Source: Roseateles_B sp041913905
GTDB taxonomy: Bacteria; Pseudomonadota; Gammaproteobacteria; Burkholderiales; Burkholderiaceae_C
NCBI GenBank assembly: GCA_041913905.1
Contig: JAYSEK010000020.1
Location: 27,796-91,795, forward strand
DNA: 64,000 nt
Reading direction: 5' to 3'
Numbering within the stretch: the first letter of the stretch is position 1; every line of letters starts with the position of its first letter. Of the stretch, positions 26,481 through 34,946 are shown piece after piece. The notes under the pieces are model-generated. The model had not been told where the DNA came from, made no database searches, and saw only the letters and a program-made list of their open reading frames with translations. The translations under genes were made by a program, and so were the position numbers.

Positions 26481-26496
26481 GCGCACTTCGGTGCGC
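26481..26496 (+). terminator. Hairpin after mshL, possible terminator
   Basis: GCGCAC-TTCG-GTGCGC forms a perfect 6-bp stem with a stable C(UUCG)G loop, 14 bp after the mshL stop. There is no T run, so it may only be a 3'-end stabilising hairpin. Confidence 0.4.
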
Positions 26497-26611
26497 GGAG
26501 CTGTCCCTGCTTGGTGGGCCAAGGCAACACCCGCCAACCTGGGTTTCCCGCTTGCCAGCCACCTGGGCTTCCGTGATAGTCGGCCGGTGATGAAAGTCAG
26601 GGGGAACGACA

Positions 26612-27841
26612 TTGTCGACAGCATTTGTGTCCCAGACCCAGGCCAACGGCAACCCTGCCAACGCCACCCTGCTGACCGCTCAACAGCAGCAGCACCAGCA
26701 GGCCATCCAGCATTCCCATGAACGCAGCCAGGCCTTTGGCCTGCACCCGGGCCAGGCCCCCGACCTGCATCGCCTGAGCGAATCGGCCTTGCACGACGCG
26801 CAGCAGCGCAATGCCAGGCTGTGCACCCAGGCCCTGCCTGTCATGGAAATGCTTTACGAGCAACTGGCCCACGCCCAGAGCATGGTGGTGCTGTGCGACG
26901 CCAGCGGCACCGTGCTGCATGCGCTGGGCGATCCCAGCTTCCTGGCCCGGGCCCAGCGCGTGGCCTTGAGTCCAGGCGCCCGCTGGGCCGAAGCCGACAA
27001 GGGCACCAATGCCATCGGCACGGCGCTGATGACCGAAGCCCCGACGCTGGTGCATGGCGCCGAGCACTACCTGCGCTCCATGCATTTCCTGACCTGCTCG
27101 GCGGCGCCCATCTTTGATCACAAGGGAGCGCTGCTGGGCGTGCTGGACGTCTCCGGCGACCGCCGCTCCTTTCACCCGCACACCTTGGCGCTGGCCAGCC
27201 TCTCGGCCCGGATCATCGAGTCCCAATGGTTTGCGGACCGCTTCCGGCAGTCGCCGCAACTGCAGATGCACGCGCAGGCCGAAGGTCTGGGCACCCTGCA
27301 GGAAGGCCTGCTGGCCCTGGCCGAGGACGGTCACCTGCTGGGCGTCAATCGGCGCGGCCTGGACCTGCTGGGCGGTGGCACGGCCACCCTGCACCGCGAG
27401 TCCGTGCAGAGCCTGTTCGGCGTCAGCATGGAGCAGTTGACGGCCGCGGCACAGCATGACCAGCCGGTGGCCGTCGAGTTCACGGTGCGCAGCGAGATCG
27501 GCAGGAGCACGCTGTTCCTGAAGCTGCGCTTGCCGGCTCAGCGCTTGATGAGCTGGGCGTCGGGCGCGGTGCCTGCGGCCTATGCCAGCGCACCGCCGCC
27601 CGGCGGCTATGTGAATGCGCAGGCGGTGGCCGCCGGCCCCTTGCTCAGCCCGAACGCCCACCGCGTTGGCGGCGTGGGCCTGCAGGCTCCGCCGCTGCGC
27701 GAGACCGAAGCCCTGGCCATCCGCGATGCCATCCGCGCCGCCGGCGGCAATTTGTCGCTGGCCGCACGCCAGCTGGGCATTGGCCGCAGCACGCTGTACC
27801 GCAAGCTGCGCCAGGACGGCCTGCTGGTACCCAAAGGCTGA
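26612..27841 (+). CDS. GAF-domain, Fis-type HTH transcriptional regulator lacking the AAA+ domain
   Basis: A 409-residue regulator related to AcoR-type enhancer-binding proteins. The N-terminal half holds a GAF domain (SMVVLCDASGTVLHALGDPSFL to APIFDHKGALLGVLDVSGDR). A PAS-like region follows around residues 230-310 (LLALAEDGHLLGVNRRGLDLLG), and the C terminus is a Fis-type helix-turn-helix (AIRAAGGNLSLAARQLGIGR). The sigma-54 AAA+ ATPase module with GAFTGA and Walker motifs is absent, so it cannot remodel sigma-54 polymerase in the usual way. The start is TTG 26612 with GGGGGA 7 bp upstream. It lies 145 bp after the pilus operon; regulation of that operon is possible but untested. Confidence 0.83.
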   Translation: MSTAFVSQTQANGNPANATLLTAQQQQHQQAIQHSHERSQAFGLHPGQAPDLHRLSESALHDAQQRNARLCTQALPVMEMLYEQLAHAQSMVVLCDASGTVLHALGDPSFLARAQRVALSPGARWAEADKGTNAIGTALMTEAPTLVHGAEHYLRSMHFLTCSAAPIFDHKGALLGVLDVSGDRRSFHPHTLALASLSARIIESQWFADRFRQSPQLQMHAQAEGLGTLQEGLLALAEDGHLLGVNRRGLDLLGGGTATLHRESVQSLFGVSMEQLTAAAQHDQPVAVEFTVRSEIGRSTLFLKLRLPAQRLMSWASGAVPAAYASAPPPGGYVNAQAVAAGPLLSPNAHRVGGVGLQAPPLRETEALAIRDAIRAAGGNLSLAARQLGIGRSTLYRKLRQDGLLVPKG

Positions 27842-27868
27842 GCGCCGGCATCGGACCCGACGGGCGGC

Positions 27869-27883
27869 GCAAGACCTGACCCC
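27869..27883 (+). repeat. 15-bp repeat GCAAGACCTGACCCC, copy 1
   Basis: Exact copy in the short convergent gap between the GAF/Fis regulator and waaA. Two more exact copies lie at 36451 and 57037, and a one-mismatch inverted copy at 9465-9479. It resembles a REP-type short dispersed repeat. Confidence 0.5.
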
Positions 27884-27893
27884 GGCAAGCTGC

Positions 27894-29258
27894 TCAGCGG
27901 GGCGCCAGCAAGCGCTCCAAGGCCTGGGCCATGCGCTGGGCGGCGCCCCGGTGCTGGGCGGCAAAGGCCCGCGCCCGGCCGGCTTGGGCCGCCAGGGCCT
28001 CTGCATCGCCCAGCAAGGCGGCGGCGCGTTCCAGCGCCTGATCCAGATCGTTCACGCGCAAGGCCGCACCGGCCTGCTCGGCCAGGGTCGCGGCCTCGCT
28101 GAAATTGAAGGTATGCGGCCCCATCAGCAAGGGGCAGCCGCAGGCCGCCGCCTCGATGAGGTTCTGGCCGCCCAGGGGCTCGAAGCTGCCGCCCAGCAGG
28201 GCCAGGTCCGCCAGACCGTAGTACAGCGGCATCTCGCGCAGGGAGTCGCCCAGCCAGACGTCCGCCGCCCAGGCCGATGGCGGGGGCAGGTCTTGCCCCG
28301 CCCAGTCGCTGCGCCGCGCCAGGCTGAAGCCGGACGCACGCACCAAGGCCGCCACCTCGTCGAAGCGCTGCGGATGCCGCGGCACGATCAGCAGCAGCGG
28401 CCGCTGCGCTGCGGTGCCCGGCCATTGGCGCCAGGCCTGCAGCAGCGCGGCCTCCTCGCCTTCGCGGCTCACCGCCATCAGCAGCACGGGGCGGCGCGGT
28501 CGTTGGGGTGCTCGCGGCTGCGCCTCGACCCAGGCCCGGCCGCGCGCCAGCACGGCCGTGTCCGGCTGCAGGTCGTACTTCAGGTTGCCGCAGACCTCCA
28601 CGCGGGCCACCCCAGCCTGGCGCAGGCGCTCGGCATCCTGCGCCGTCTGCGCCAGGGCCAGATGCAGCCGGGCCGCGGCTGGGTGCAGCAAGGCGCGCAG
28701 GCGCTGCCCCCGGCGCGCACTTCTGGCCGACAGGCGCGCGTTGGCCAGCACCACGGGCAGGCCGCGGCGCGCCGCCTCGGCCATCAGGCAGGGCCAGATC
28801 TCGGTCTCCATCAGGACGCCTGCCAGCGGTTGATGGCGGTCCAGGAAACGCCGCACGGCGCCGGGCGTGTCCAGCGGCAGCCAGCATTGCGCATCGCCTT
28901 CCCGCAACAGCTCGCGCCCCGTTTCCCGGCCCGTGGCCGTGGAATGCGTCAGCAGCAGGCGCAGGCCAGGATGCCGCTCGCGCAAGGCGGCGACCAGCGG
29001 GGCCGCTGCCCGCGTCTCGCCCATGGACACCGCATGCAGCCACAGCGCCCCCGGCGCTGACGTGGCCCCTAAGCCGAAGCGCTCAGCCCAATGCGCCCGG
29101 TACAAGGGCTCGGCCGCCCCTCGGCGCCACAGCTTCAGGAAATAGAGCGGCACGGCCAGGCGCAAGGCCGTCGCATAGGCCCAGAGCGCCAAGCGCTCGG
29201 TCCATGGCGCCGGCGTTGAACGGGTGGCCGTGTTCAAGTGCTCAATGGCCGGCGGCAA
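27894..29258 (-). CDS. waaA: 3-deoxy-D-manno-octulosonic acid (Kdo) transferase
   Basis: WaaA adds Kdo to lipid A precursor on the cytoplasmic face of the inner membrane. The protein (454 residues) has an N-terminal membrane-anchor stretch, the GT30 motif WLHAVSMGETRAAAPL with the catalytic Glu, LMETEIWPCL, and the donor-site segment GGSFEPLGGQNLIEAAACG then MGPHTFNFSEAA. The start is uncertain: TTG 29258 overlaps the upstream gene by 17 bp, and TTG 29237, just after that gene's stop, is also possible. Otherwise standard length. Confidence 0.92.
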   Translation of the reverse strand: MPPAIEHLNTATRSTPAPWTERLALWAYATALRLAVPLYFLKLWRRGAAEPLYRAHWAERFGLGATSAPGALWLHAVSMGETRAAAPLVAALRERHPGLRLLLTHSTATGRETGRELLREGDAQCWLPLDTPGAVRRFLDRHQPLAGVLMETEIWPCLMAEAARRGLPVVLANARLSARSARRGQRLRALLHPAAARLHLALAQTAQDAERLRQAGVARVEVCGNLKYDLQPDTAVLARGRAWVEAQPRAPQRPRRPVLLMAVSREGEEAALLQAWRQWPGTAAQRPLLLIVPRHPQRFDEVAALVRASGFSLARRSDWAGQDLPPPSAWAADVWLGDSLREMPLYYGLADLALLGGSFEPLGGQNLIEAAACGCPLLMGPHTFNFSEAATLAEQAGAALRVNDLDQALERAAALLGDAEALAAQAGRARAFAAQHRGAAQRMAQALERLLAPR

Positions 29259-30630
29259 ACGTGGCGTCCGGCTTCACACGCTTGAGCTGCTCCAGCACCG
29301 CATGCTCGATGCGCGTCAGCGCCTCGGGCGTGTGGCCCTCGAAACGCAGCACCAGCACCGGCGTGGTGTTGGAGGCGCGGATCAGGCCGAAGCCGTCCTC
29401 GTACTCGATGCGCAGGCCATCGATGGTGATGATCTCCTTGGCATCAGGGAACTGCGCCACTTCCTTGAGCGTGGCCACCACGGCGTGGTGCTCGCCCTCG
29501 GCGCAGGGCACGTTGAGCTCGGGCGTGGCGAAGCTGGTCGGCAGCGCGTTGAGCACGGCGCTGGGGTCGGCATGCCGGGACAGAATCTCCAGCATGCGGC
29601 CCGCCGTGTACATGGCATCGTCGAAGCCGTACCAGCGCTCGTTGAAGAAGATGTGGCCCGAGAGCTCGCCGGCCATGGGTGCGCCGGTTTCCTTCAGCTT
29701 GGCCTTGGCCAGCGAGTGGCCCGTCAGCCACATCAGCGGCTTGCCGCCGTGCTCGCGGATCCACGGGGCCAGGCGTTGCGTGCACTTGACGTCGAAGATG
29801 ATCTCGGCGCCGGGGTTGCGCTTCAGGATGTCGGCGGCCAGCAGCATGATCTGGCGGTCCGGCATGATCATCTGGCCGTCCTTGGTGACGATGCCGAGCC
29901 GGTCGCCATCGCCGTCGAAAGCCAGACCCAGCTCGGCGTCGCAGGCGTGCACGATGCGCTTCAGATCCTCGAGGTTCTCGGGGCGCGAGGGATCCGGGTG
30001 GTGGTTGGGGAAGTCGCCGTCGACCTTGGAGTAGATGTCGATCACCTCGCAGCCCAGGGCGCGCAGAATGGCCGGGGCGCTGGCGCCGGGGATGCCGTTG
30101 CCGCTGTCGACCACCACCTTCATCGGACGGGCCAGCTTGCAGTCGCTGACGATGCGGTGGCTGTATTCGGCGCCGATATCCATGTGGCCGACGCGGCCCT
30201 TGCCGCGGGCATAGTCCTCGGCCTCGATGCGGCGGCGGATGTCCTGGATCTGCTCGCCATACACCGCGGCACCCTTGAGCACCATCTTGAAGCCGTTGTA
30301 GTCCTTGGGATTGTGGCTGCCCGTGACCTGGATGCCCGAATTGCAGCCGTGCTTGCCGCGTGTCGCGGCCACGTAGTACAGCATGGGCGTGGTCACGGCG
30401 CCGATGTCCACCACGTCGATGCCGGTGGACTGCAGGCCGCGGACCAGGGCCGCCACGAGGCCGGGGCCCGACAGGCGACCGTCGCGGCCCACCGCCACGG
30501 CCTTCTCGCCCAGCTTCAGGGCCTCGGTGCCGAAGGCACGGCCGAGGTGCTCGGCCAGGGTCTCGTCCAGGGTCTGACCCACGACGCCGCGGATGTCGTA
30601 GGCCTTGAAGATCGAAGCGTGAACTTGCAT
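29242..30630 (-). CDS. Phosphomannomutase/phosphoglucomutase (AlgC-type)
   Basis: A 462-residue alpha-D-phosphohexomutase that interconverts mannose or glucose 1- and 6-phosphates for LPS, exopolysaccharide or storage carbohydrate synthesis. Motifs: N-terminal SIFKAYDIRGVVG, the phosphoserine loop VTGSHNPKDYNGFK, the metal loop FDGDGDRLGIV, the sugar-binding loop GELSGH and the phosphate-binding C-terminal RASNTTPVLVLRFEG. ATG 30630 is chosen, with GAGG upstream; residues further up are not family-like. It is upstream of, and overlaps, waaA, consistent with a joint envelope role. Confidence 0.93.
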   Translation of the reverse strand: MQVHASIFKAYDIRGVVGQTLDETLAEHLGRAFGTEALKLGEKAVAVGRDGRLSGPGLVAALVRGLQSTGIDVVDIGAVTTPMLYYVAATRGKHGCNSGIQVTGSHNPKDYNGFKMVLKGAAVYGEQIQDIRRRIEAEDYARGKGRVGHMDIGAEYSHRIVSDCKLARPMKVVVDSGNGIPGASAPAILRALGCEVIDIYSKVDGDFPNHHPDPSRPENLEDLKRIVHACDAELGLAFDGDGDRLGIVTKDGQMIMPDRQIMLLAADILKRNPGAEIIFDVKCTQRLAPWIREHGGKPLMWLTGHSLAKAKLKETGAPMAGELSGHIFFNERWYGFDDAMYTAGRMLEILSRHADPSAVLNALPTSFATPELNVPCAEGEHHAVVATLKEVAQFPDAKEIITIDGLRIEYEDGFGLIRASNTTPVLVLRFEGHTPEALTRIEHAVLEQLKRVKPDATFAAGH

Positions 30631-30880
30631 GCGTATTGCCTCTGCAGCCGGGGGCTGCACCGTCCTTGTAAGTTTGTTTCAGCGCGATTGTAGGCATGGC
30701 AGAACACCGGCTTCGTGCCCGCTTGGTAACCCGTCCGACAAGGGCCGGCCCCAGCCTGGCCGGCTGCCGCGCCCTTCGCGTCGTCGATTCGCGCCGCAGC
30801 GCAACGGCTCGTCGCACCGGGCAGGCCCTGGCCGCGGGGCCTGCCTACACTGTGGCCATGGACAGCGCAGCAAAGCATCG

Positions 30881-32053
30881 ATGAAGCAGCCGGGCAAGCT
30901 CACTTGGGGCCGGGCCCTGGCCTCGACTTGGGCCAACACCTGGAGCCTGAGCAAGACCCACCAGGAATCCTGGTGGCTGGGCCAGCTGCTTTGCGCGCTC
31001 ATCGGTGCCGGCTTCGGGGCCGGCGTGGTGATGCTGGCGGCGCTGCTGTCCGGCAACTTGCTCCGCACCGCCTGGTGGATCCCCAACCTGCTGCTCTCCA
31101 TGCAACTGGGCAGTCTGATCGCCCTGCTGAGCAGCTGGAGCCTGCGCCTGGTGGAGCGCGCCTTGCCGGCCGCGACGCTGGCCCGCATCAACGAGGGGCT
31201 GGACGCGCGCAGCCTGCTCGTGTTCGTCGGCCTGCCCAGTTTGTGCAGCGTCCTGAGCCTGGTGCTGCTCGACACCTGGTATCGCTGGCAGCGTCTGGGA
31301 ACGCTGACGCCGCTGCGCCTGCCCGACAAGGGCACGCTGATCACCTTCCTCTTCTGCGGCGCGCTTTTCTCCGGCCTGAGCCTCTGGCGCATGCGCGCCC
31401 AGCTGCGCGCGCAGAAGGCGCAAAGCCAGCTCAGCGACGCCCAGCTGCGCCTGCTGCAAGCCCAGATCGAGCCCCATTTCCTCTTCAACACCCTGGCCAA
31501 TGTGCAAGGCCTGATCGACTACGAACCGGCGCAGGCCAAGCGCATGCTGGATGCCTTCACCGACTATCTGAGGGCCAGCCTGTTGCAGATGCGGGCCCAG
31601 GACGTGAGCCTGCGGCAGGAACTGGAGCTGGTCAGCAGCTACCTCACCGTGATGCAATGCCGCATGGGCGAACGGCTGCGGACACAGTTGGAAGTCCCGG
31701 AAGCGCTGCTGGAGGCCCGCATCCCGCCGCTGCTGCTGCAACCGCTGGTCGAGAATGCCGTCCACCATGGCCTTGAGCCGCAGCTGGCCGGAGGCCTGCT
31801 GAAGCTGAGCGCGCAAGCCCAGGGCGCGGGACTGTGCATCGAGATCGCGGACAACGGCATCGGCCTGGCGCGCAGCCGCCTTCGCCCACGCAAGGGCCAC
31901 GGCATGGCCCTGCAGAACATCCGCGAGCGGCTGCAGGCCATCTACGGCAGCGGCGCGTCTCTGGAACTCCTGGACGCCCCACAGGGTAGCGGCACGCTCG
32001 CACGGCTGACCCTGCCGCAGCTGCGCCCTTTTGACACGCTTCACCATGCTTGA
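30881..32053 (+). CDS. LytS-type sensor histidine kinase (pair 1)
   Basis: A 390-residue membrane kinase. Four hydrophobic segments lie within residues ~33-165, then the His_kinase domain LRLLQAQIEPHFLFNTLANVQ with the phospho-acceptor H199, and an HATPase lid (LLLQPLVENAVHHGLEP, then IADNGIGLARSR and GHGMALQNIRERL). No separate sensor domain is visible, so signal sensing may be in the membrane. ATG 30881 was chosen over an upstream extension. It overlaps its response regulator by 8 bp. Confidence 0.9.
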   Translation: MKQPGKLTWGRALASTWANTWSLSKTHQESWWLGQLLCALIGAGFGAGVVMLAALLSGNLLRTAWWIPNLLLSMQLGSLIALLSSWSLRLVERALPAATLARINEGLDARSLLVFVGLPSLCSVLSLVLLDTWYRWQRLGTLTPLRLPDKGTLITFLFCGALFSGLSLWRMRAQLRAQKAQSQLSDAQLRLLQAQIEPHFLFNTLANVQGLIDYEPAQAKRMLDAFTDYLRASLLQMRAQDVSLRQELELVSSYLTVMQCRMGERLRTQLEVPEALLEARIPPLLLQPLVENAVHHGLEPQLAGGLLKLSAQAQGAGLCIEIADNGIGLARSRLRPRKGHGMALQNIRERLQAIYGSGASLELLDAPQGSGTLARLTLPQLRPFDTLHHA

Positions 32054-32840
32054 TTCCCATCCTGGCGCCGCGCCCACTGCGCTGCTGGCCGACGACGAAC
32101 CCCATCTCAACCGCGTGCTGCAGGACCGCCTGCTGGAGCTTTGGCCCGCCTTGCGCATCGTGGCCGTCGCGTCCAACGGGGTGGAAGCCGCCGAACAGAT
32201 CGCCCGGCTACAGCCCGACATCGCATTCCTGGACATCCAGATGCCCGGCCTCACCGGTCTTGAGGTGGCCCAGGGCATCGAGGGCGACACCCGCGTGGTC
32301 TTCGTCACCGCCTACGACCAGCACGCCCTGCAGGCCTTCGAGCAGGAGGCCCTGGACTATGTGCTCAAGCCCGTGCGGCCCGACCGGCTGCAAAAGACGG
32401 TGCAACGCCTGCAGCGCGCCCTCGCCCCAGGCGCCGCAGAGCCGCCCAATGAGCAACTGGACCGGCTGCTGCGCCAACTGATCCCCGGGGCTGCGCCGAG
32501 CCAGCCGCCCATGCCGCCTCTGCGCCATCTGCGCGCCAGCCAGGGCCAGCTGACACACCAGATTGCGGTGGAGGACATCCTCTACTGCCAGGCCGACGAC
32601 AAATACACGGCGGTGCGCACGGCCGGCGCGGAGTACCTGATCCGCACCTCCATCAGCGAGCTACTGTCACAGCTGGACCCGGCGCGCTTCTGGCAGGTCC
32701 ATCGATCCACGCTGGTCAACGTCGACCAGCTGCAGTGTGCCCGCCGGGACGGCAACGGCAAGCTCTTGCTCCGCCTCAAGGGCCTGGAGCGCGAAGTACC
32801 GGTGAGCCGGGCCTACGTGCATCTGTTCAAGGCCATGTGA
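32046..32840 (+). CDS. LytTR-family response regulator (pair 1)
   Basis: A 264-residue regulator with a receiver domain (ALLADDEPHLNRVLQDRL, phospho-acceptor D63 in FLDIQMPGLTG, and the conserved Lys in YVLKPVRPDRLQKTV). A Pro-rich linker follows, then a LytTR DNA-binding domain (IAVEDILYCQADDKYTAV to FWQVHRSTLVNVDQL). LytTR domains bind imperfect direct repeats upstream of their targets. The start ATG lies inside the end of the kinase gene, indicating a matched pair. Confidence 0.92.
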   Translation: MLDSHPGAAPTALLADDEPHLNRVLQDRLLELWPALRIVAVASNGVEAAEQIARLQPDIAFLDIQMPGLTGLEVAQGIEGDTRVVFVTAYDQHALQAFEQEALDYVLKPVRPDRLQKTVQRLQRALAPGAAEPPNEQLDRLLRQLIPGAAPSQPPMPPLRHLRASQGQLTHQIAVEDILYCQADDKYTAVRTAGAEYLIRTSISELLSQLDPARFWQVHRSTLVNVDQLQCARRDGNGKLLLRLKGLEREVPVSRAYVHLFKAM

Positions 32841-32957
32841 GCGGCGGCCGGGGGCTGCTTGCCATTCAGCGCGCTGCCTTGCCGTCCGTCGCAGGCAGCC
32901 GTTCTGGCGGACACTCGCGGCCTACGCTGCAGCCATGCTCCACGTTCCGGCCCTGAC

Positions 32958-34091
32958 ATGAGTACACGCCCTCCTCTCGCGGACAGCTTCCGCTACGCCT
33001 CCAGGCGCTATTTCCGCCTTCACAAGCAGCGCGACGAACCCTTCTGGGCCAGGCTGCTGATCACCAGCGCCTTCGCCATCGGCTTTCCCACGCTGTTCAT
33101 GGCCTTCGGGCTGGCCTTCGGCGCGCTGCAGCTCAGCGGGCCCCAGCTGCTGGCCAGCTACGCTTGCGGTTTCGTGATCGCTTTCCTGATCCATGGCTGC
33201 TATCGGCTGAGCGAAGTCCTGCTGCCGCAGTCGGTGCTGGACCGGCTGAACCGGGGCGGCTGGCGGGCCACCCTGTTTTTCACGCTGGTGCCGCTGGTCT
33301 GCGTCGCGCTGGGCATGTGGAGCTTCAGCCGCCTGCTGGGCTGGGCCCTGGAGGCGCAAGTGCAGACGCCCTTCGACAGCGCCCAGGGCCTGAGCCGCTT
33401 CCTGCTGGTGGCCTTGCTCAGCACGCTGGCCGGCTGGTACCTCGACCATCAGCGCCGCCGCCGCCAGGCCCTGCAACTGCAGGCCACGGAGGCGCAGCTG
33501 CTGCGCCTGCAGGCCCAGATCGAACCGCATTTCCTCTTCAACAGCCTGGCCGCCGTGCAAAGCCTGATCAAGCCCGCGCCGGACCGCGCACTGGAGATGC
33601 TGGAGCACTTCACCGACTACCTGCGCGCCAGCCTCGCGACCCTGCGCGAGGACAGCTGCCCCCTCGGCACCGAGCTGCAGGCGGTCCGCAGCTACCTGGC
33701 CCTGATGCAGATCCGCATGGGCGAGCGGCTGCGCTTCAGCGTCGAGGCCGACCCCGAGGCGGAGTCCCTGCGCCTGCCACCCCTGCTGCTGCAACCGCTG
33801 GTCGAGAATGCCATCGTCCATGGCCTGGAAGGCAAGGACGATGGCGGCGAGGTGCAGGTGCGCGCCCGGCTGCAAGAGGGCCGATTGCTGCTGACGGTGC
33901 AAGACAATGGCCTGGGCCTGCACGCCCGCCAGCGCCGCGCCCGCCCCGGCCACGGCCTGGCCCTGAAGAACATCCGTGAACGCCTGGCCGCCCGCTATGG
34001 CGACGACGCCGAACTGCAGCTGGACCTGGGCGAGCATGGCTGCCAGGCCCGGCTGAGCCTTCCCATGAACCTCCACGAGCAAACGACATGA
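32958..34091 (+). CDS. LytS-type sensor histidine kinase (pair 2)
   Basis: A 377-residue kinase with the same architecture as the kinase 1.1 kb upstream: four membrane segments (within ~30-160), the dimerisation motif LLRLQAQIEPHFLFNSLAAVQ with H191, and the ATPase motifs LLLQPLVENAIVHGLEG, VQDNGLGLHARQ and GHGLALKNIRERL. The catalytic halves of the two kinases are clearly paralogous while the membrane parts differ more, so the pairs probably answer different signals. Start ATG 32958 follows a 117-bp gap; the stop overlaps the next gene by ATGA. Confidence 0.9.
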   Translation: MSTRPPLADSFRYASRRYFRLHKQRDEPFWARLLITSAFAIGFPTLFMAFGLAFGALQLSGPQLLASYACGFVIAFLIHGCYRLSEVLLPQSVLDRLNRGGWRATLFFTLVPLVCVALGMWSFSRLLGWALEAQVQTPFDSAQGLSRFLLVALLSTLAGWYLDHQRRRRQALQLQATEAQLLRLQAQIEPHFLFNSLAAVQSLIKPAPDRALEMLEHFTDYLRASLATLREDSCPLGTELQAVRSYLALMQIRMGERLRFSVEADPEAESLRLPPLLLQPLVENAIVHGLEGKDDGGEVQVRARLQEGRLLLTVQDNGLGLHARQRRARPGHGLALKNIRERLAARYGDDAELQLDLGEHGCQARLSLPMNLHEQTT

Positions 34092-34864
34092 GCCTGCGCG
34101 CCCTCATCGCCGACGACGAAATCCATCTCGCCGAACATCTGAAAACCGAGCTGGCCCGGCTCTGGCCCGAGCTCGAGATCGTGGCCCTGGCCCGCACGGG
34201 CCGCGAGGCCGCCGCACAGATCGAGGCCCTGCAGCCCGATCTGGCCTTCCTGGACATCCAGATGCCGGGCCTGACCGGGCTGGAGGTGGCCGAAGGCATC
34301 GAGGGGCCGACGCGCGTGGTCTTCGTCACCGCCTTCGATGAGTTCGCCTGCCAGGCCTTCGAGCAGGCCGCGCTGGACTATGTGCTCAAGCCGGTCAAGA
34401 CCGAGCGCCTGCAAAAGACGGTGCAGCGCCTGCAGGCCAGCCTGGGTGCTGCGCCGGTTGGCGAGGACCCGCCGGCCGACGAAGGCGCCCTGGCCCGCAC
34501 CCTGCAGCGGCTGCTGGCCGGCCCCGGCGCCGCCGGCGCGCCCCTGCGCTATGTGCGCGCCAGTCAGGGCGAGCTGATGCACCAGATCCCCATCGGCGAG
34601 GTCATCTACTTCCACGCCGACGACAAATACACCTGCGTGCAGACCCTGCAGGGCGAGTACCTGATCCGCACCCCGATCGCCGAGCTGGCGCAGCAGCTGG
34701 ATCCGCAGGAATTCTGGCGCGTGCACCGCTCCACGCTGATCAACCTCGCCCATCTGGCCGGCACCCGGCGCGACGAACTCAGCCGCCTCTTCCTGCGCTT
34801 CAAGGGCTTGAGCCAGGAGCTGCCGGTGAGCCGGGCCTACGTGCATTTGTTCAAGGCCATGTGA
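34088..34864 (+). CDS. LytTR-family response regulator (pair 2)
   Basis: A 258-residue receiver-LytTR protein closely resembling the regulator at 32.0-32.8 kb. The receiver has ALIADDEIHLAEHL, D56 in FLDIQMPGLTGLEV, and YVLKPVKTERLQKTV. The output domain has IPIGEVIYFHADDKYTCV and FWRVHRSTLINLAHL. Both regulators end in the identical-looking VSRAYVHLFKAM, supporting a tandem duplication of the whole kinase-regulator unit. It overlaps its kinase by 4 bp. Confidence 0.92.
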   Translation: MSLRALIADDEIHLAEHLKTELARLWPELEIVALARTGREAAAQIEALQPDLAFLDIQMPGLTGLEVAEGIEGPTRVVFVTAFDEFACQAFEQAALDYVLKPVKTERLQKTVQRLQASLGAAPVGEDPPADEGALARTLQRLLAGPGAAGAPLRYVRASQGELMHQIPIGEVIYFHADDKYTCVQTLQGEYLIRTPIAELAQQLDPQEFWRVHRSTLINLAHLAGTRRDELSRLFLRFKGLSQELPVSRAYVHLFKAM

Positions 34865-34934
34865 GCGCTCCGAGCCGCTGGCGTGGCTGAATTCACGTGT
34901 CCGATTTCGTCCAGTCTTCGCCGGCAGCGCCGCC

Positions 34935-34940
34935 TAAGAT
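34935..34940 (+). promoter_or_regulatory. Candidate -10 element (TAAGAT) for the ada-alkA gene, leaderless transcript
   Basis: TAAGAT is six bases before the ATG at 34947, with no Shine-Dalgarno sequence between. Transcription starting about 7 bp after the hexamer would begin at the start codon. Inference from spacing only. Confidence 0.35.
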
Positions 34941-34946
34941 GCGCTC

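Noticed and set aside
26467..26611. Sigma-54 promoter before the GAF/Fis regulator
   Set aside because: No GG-N10-GC pair with the TGGCAC/TTGCA context was found.
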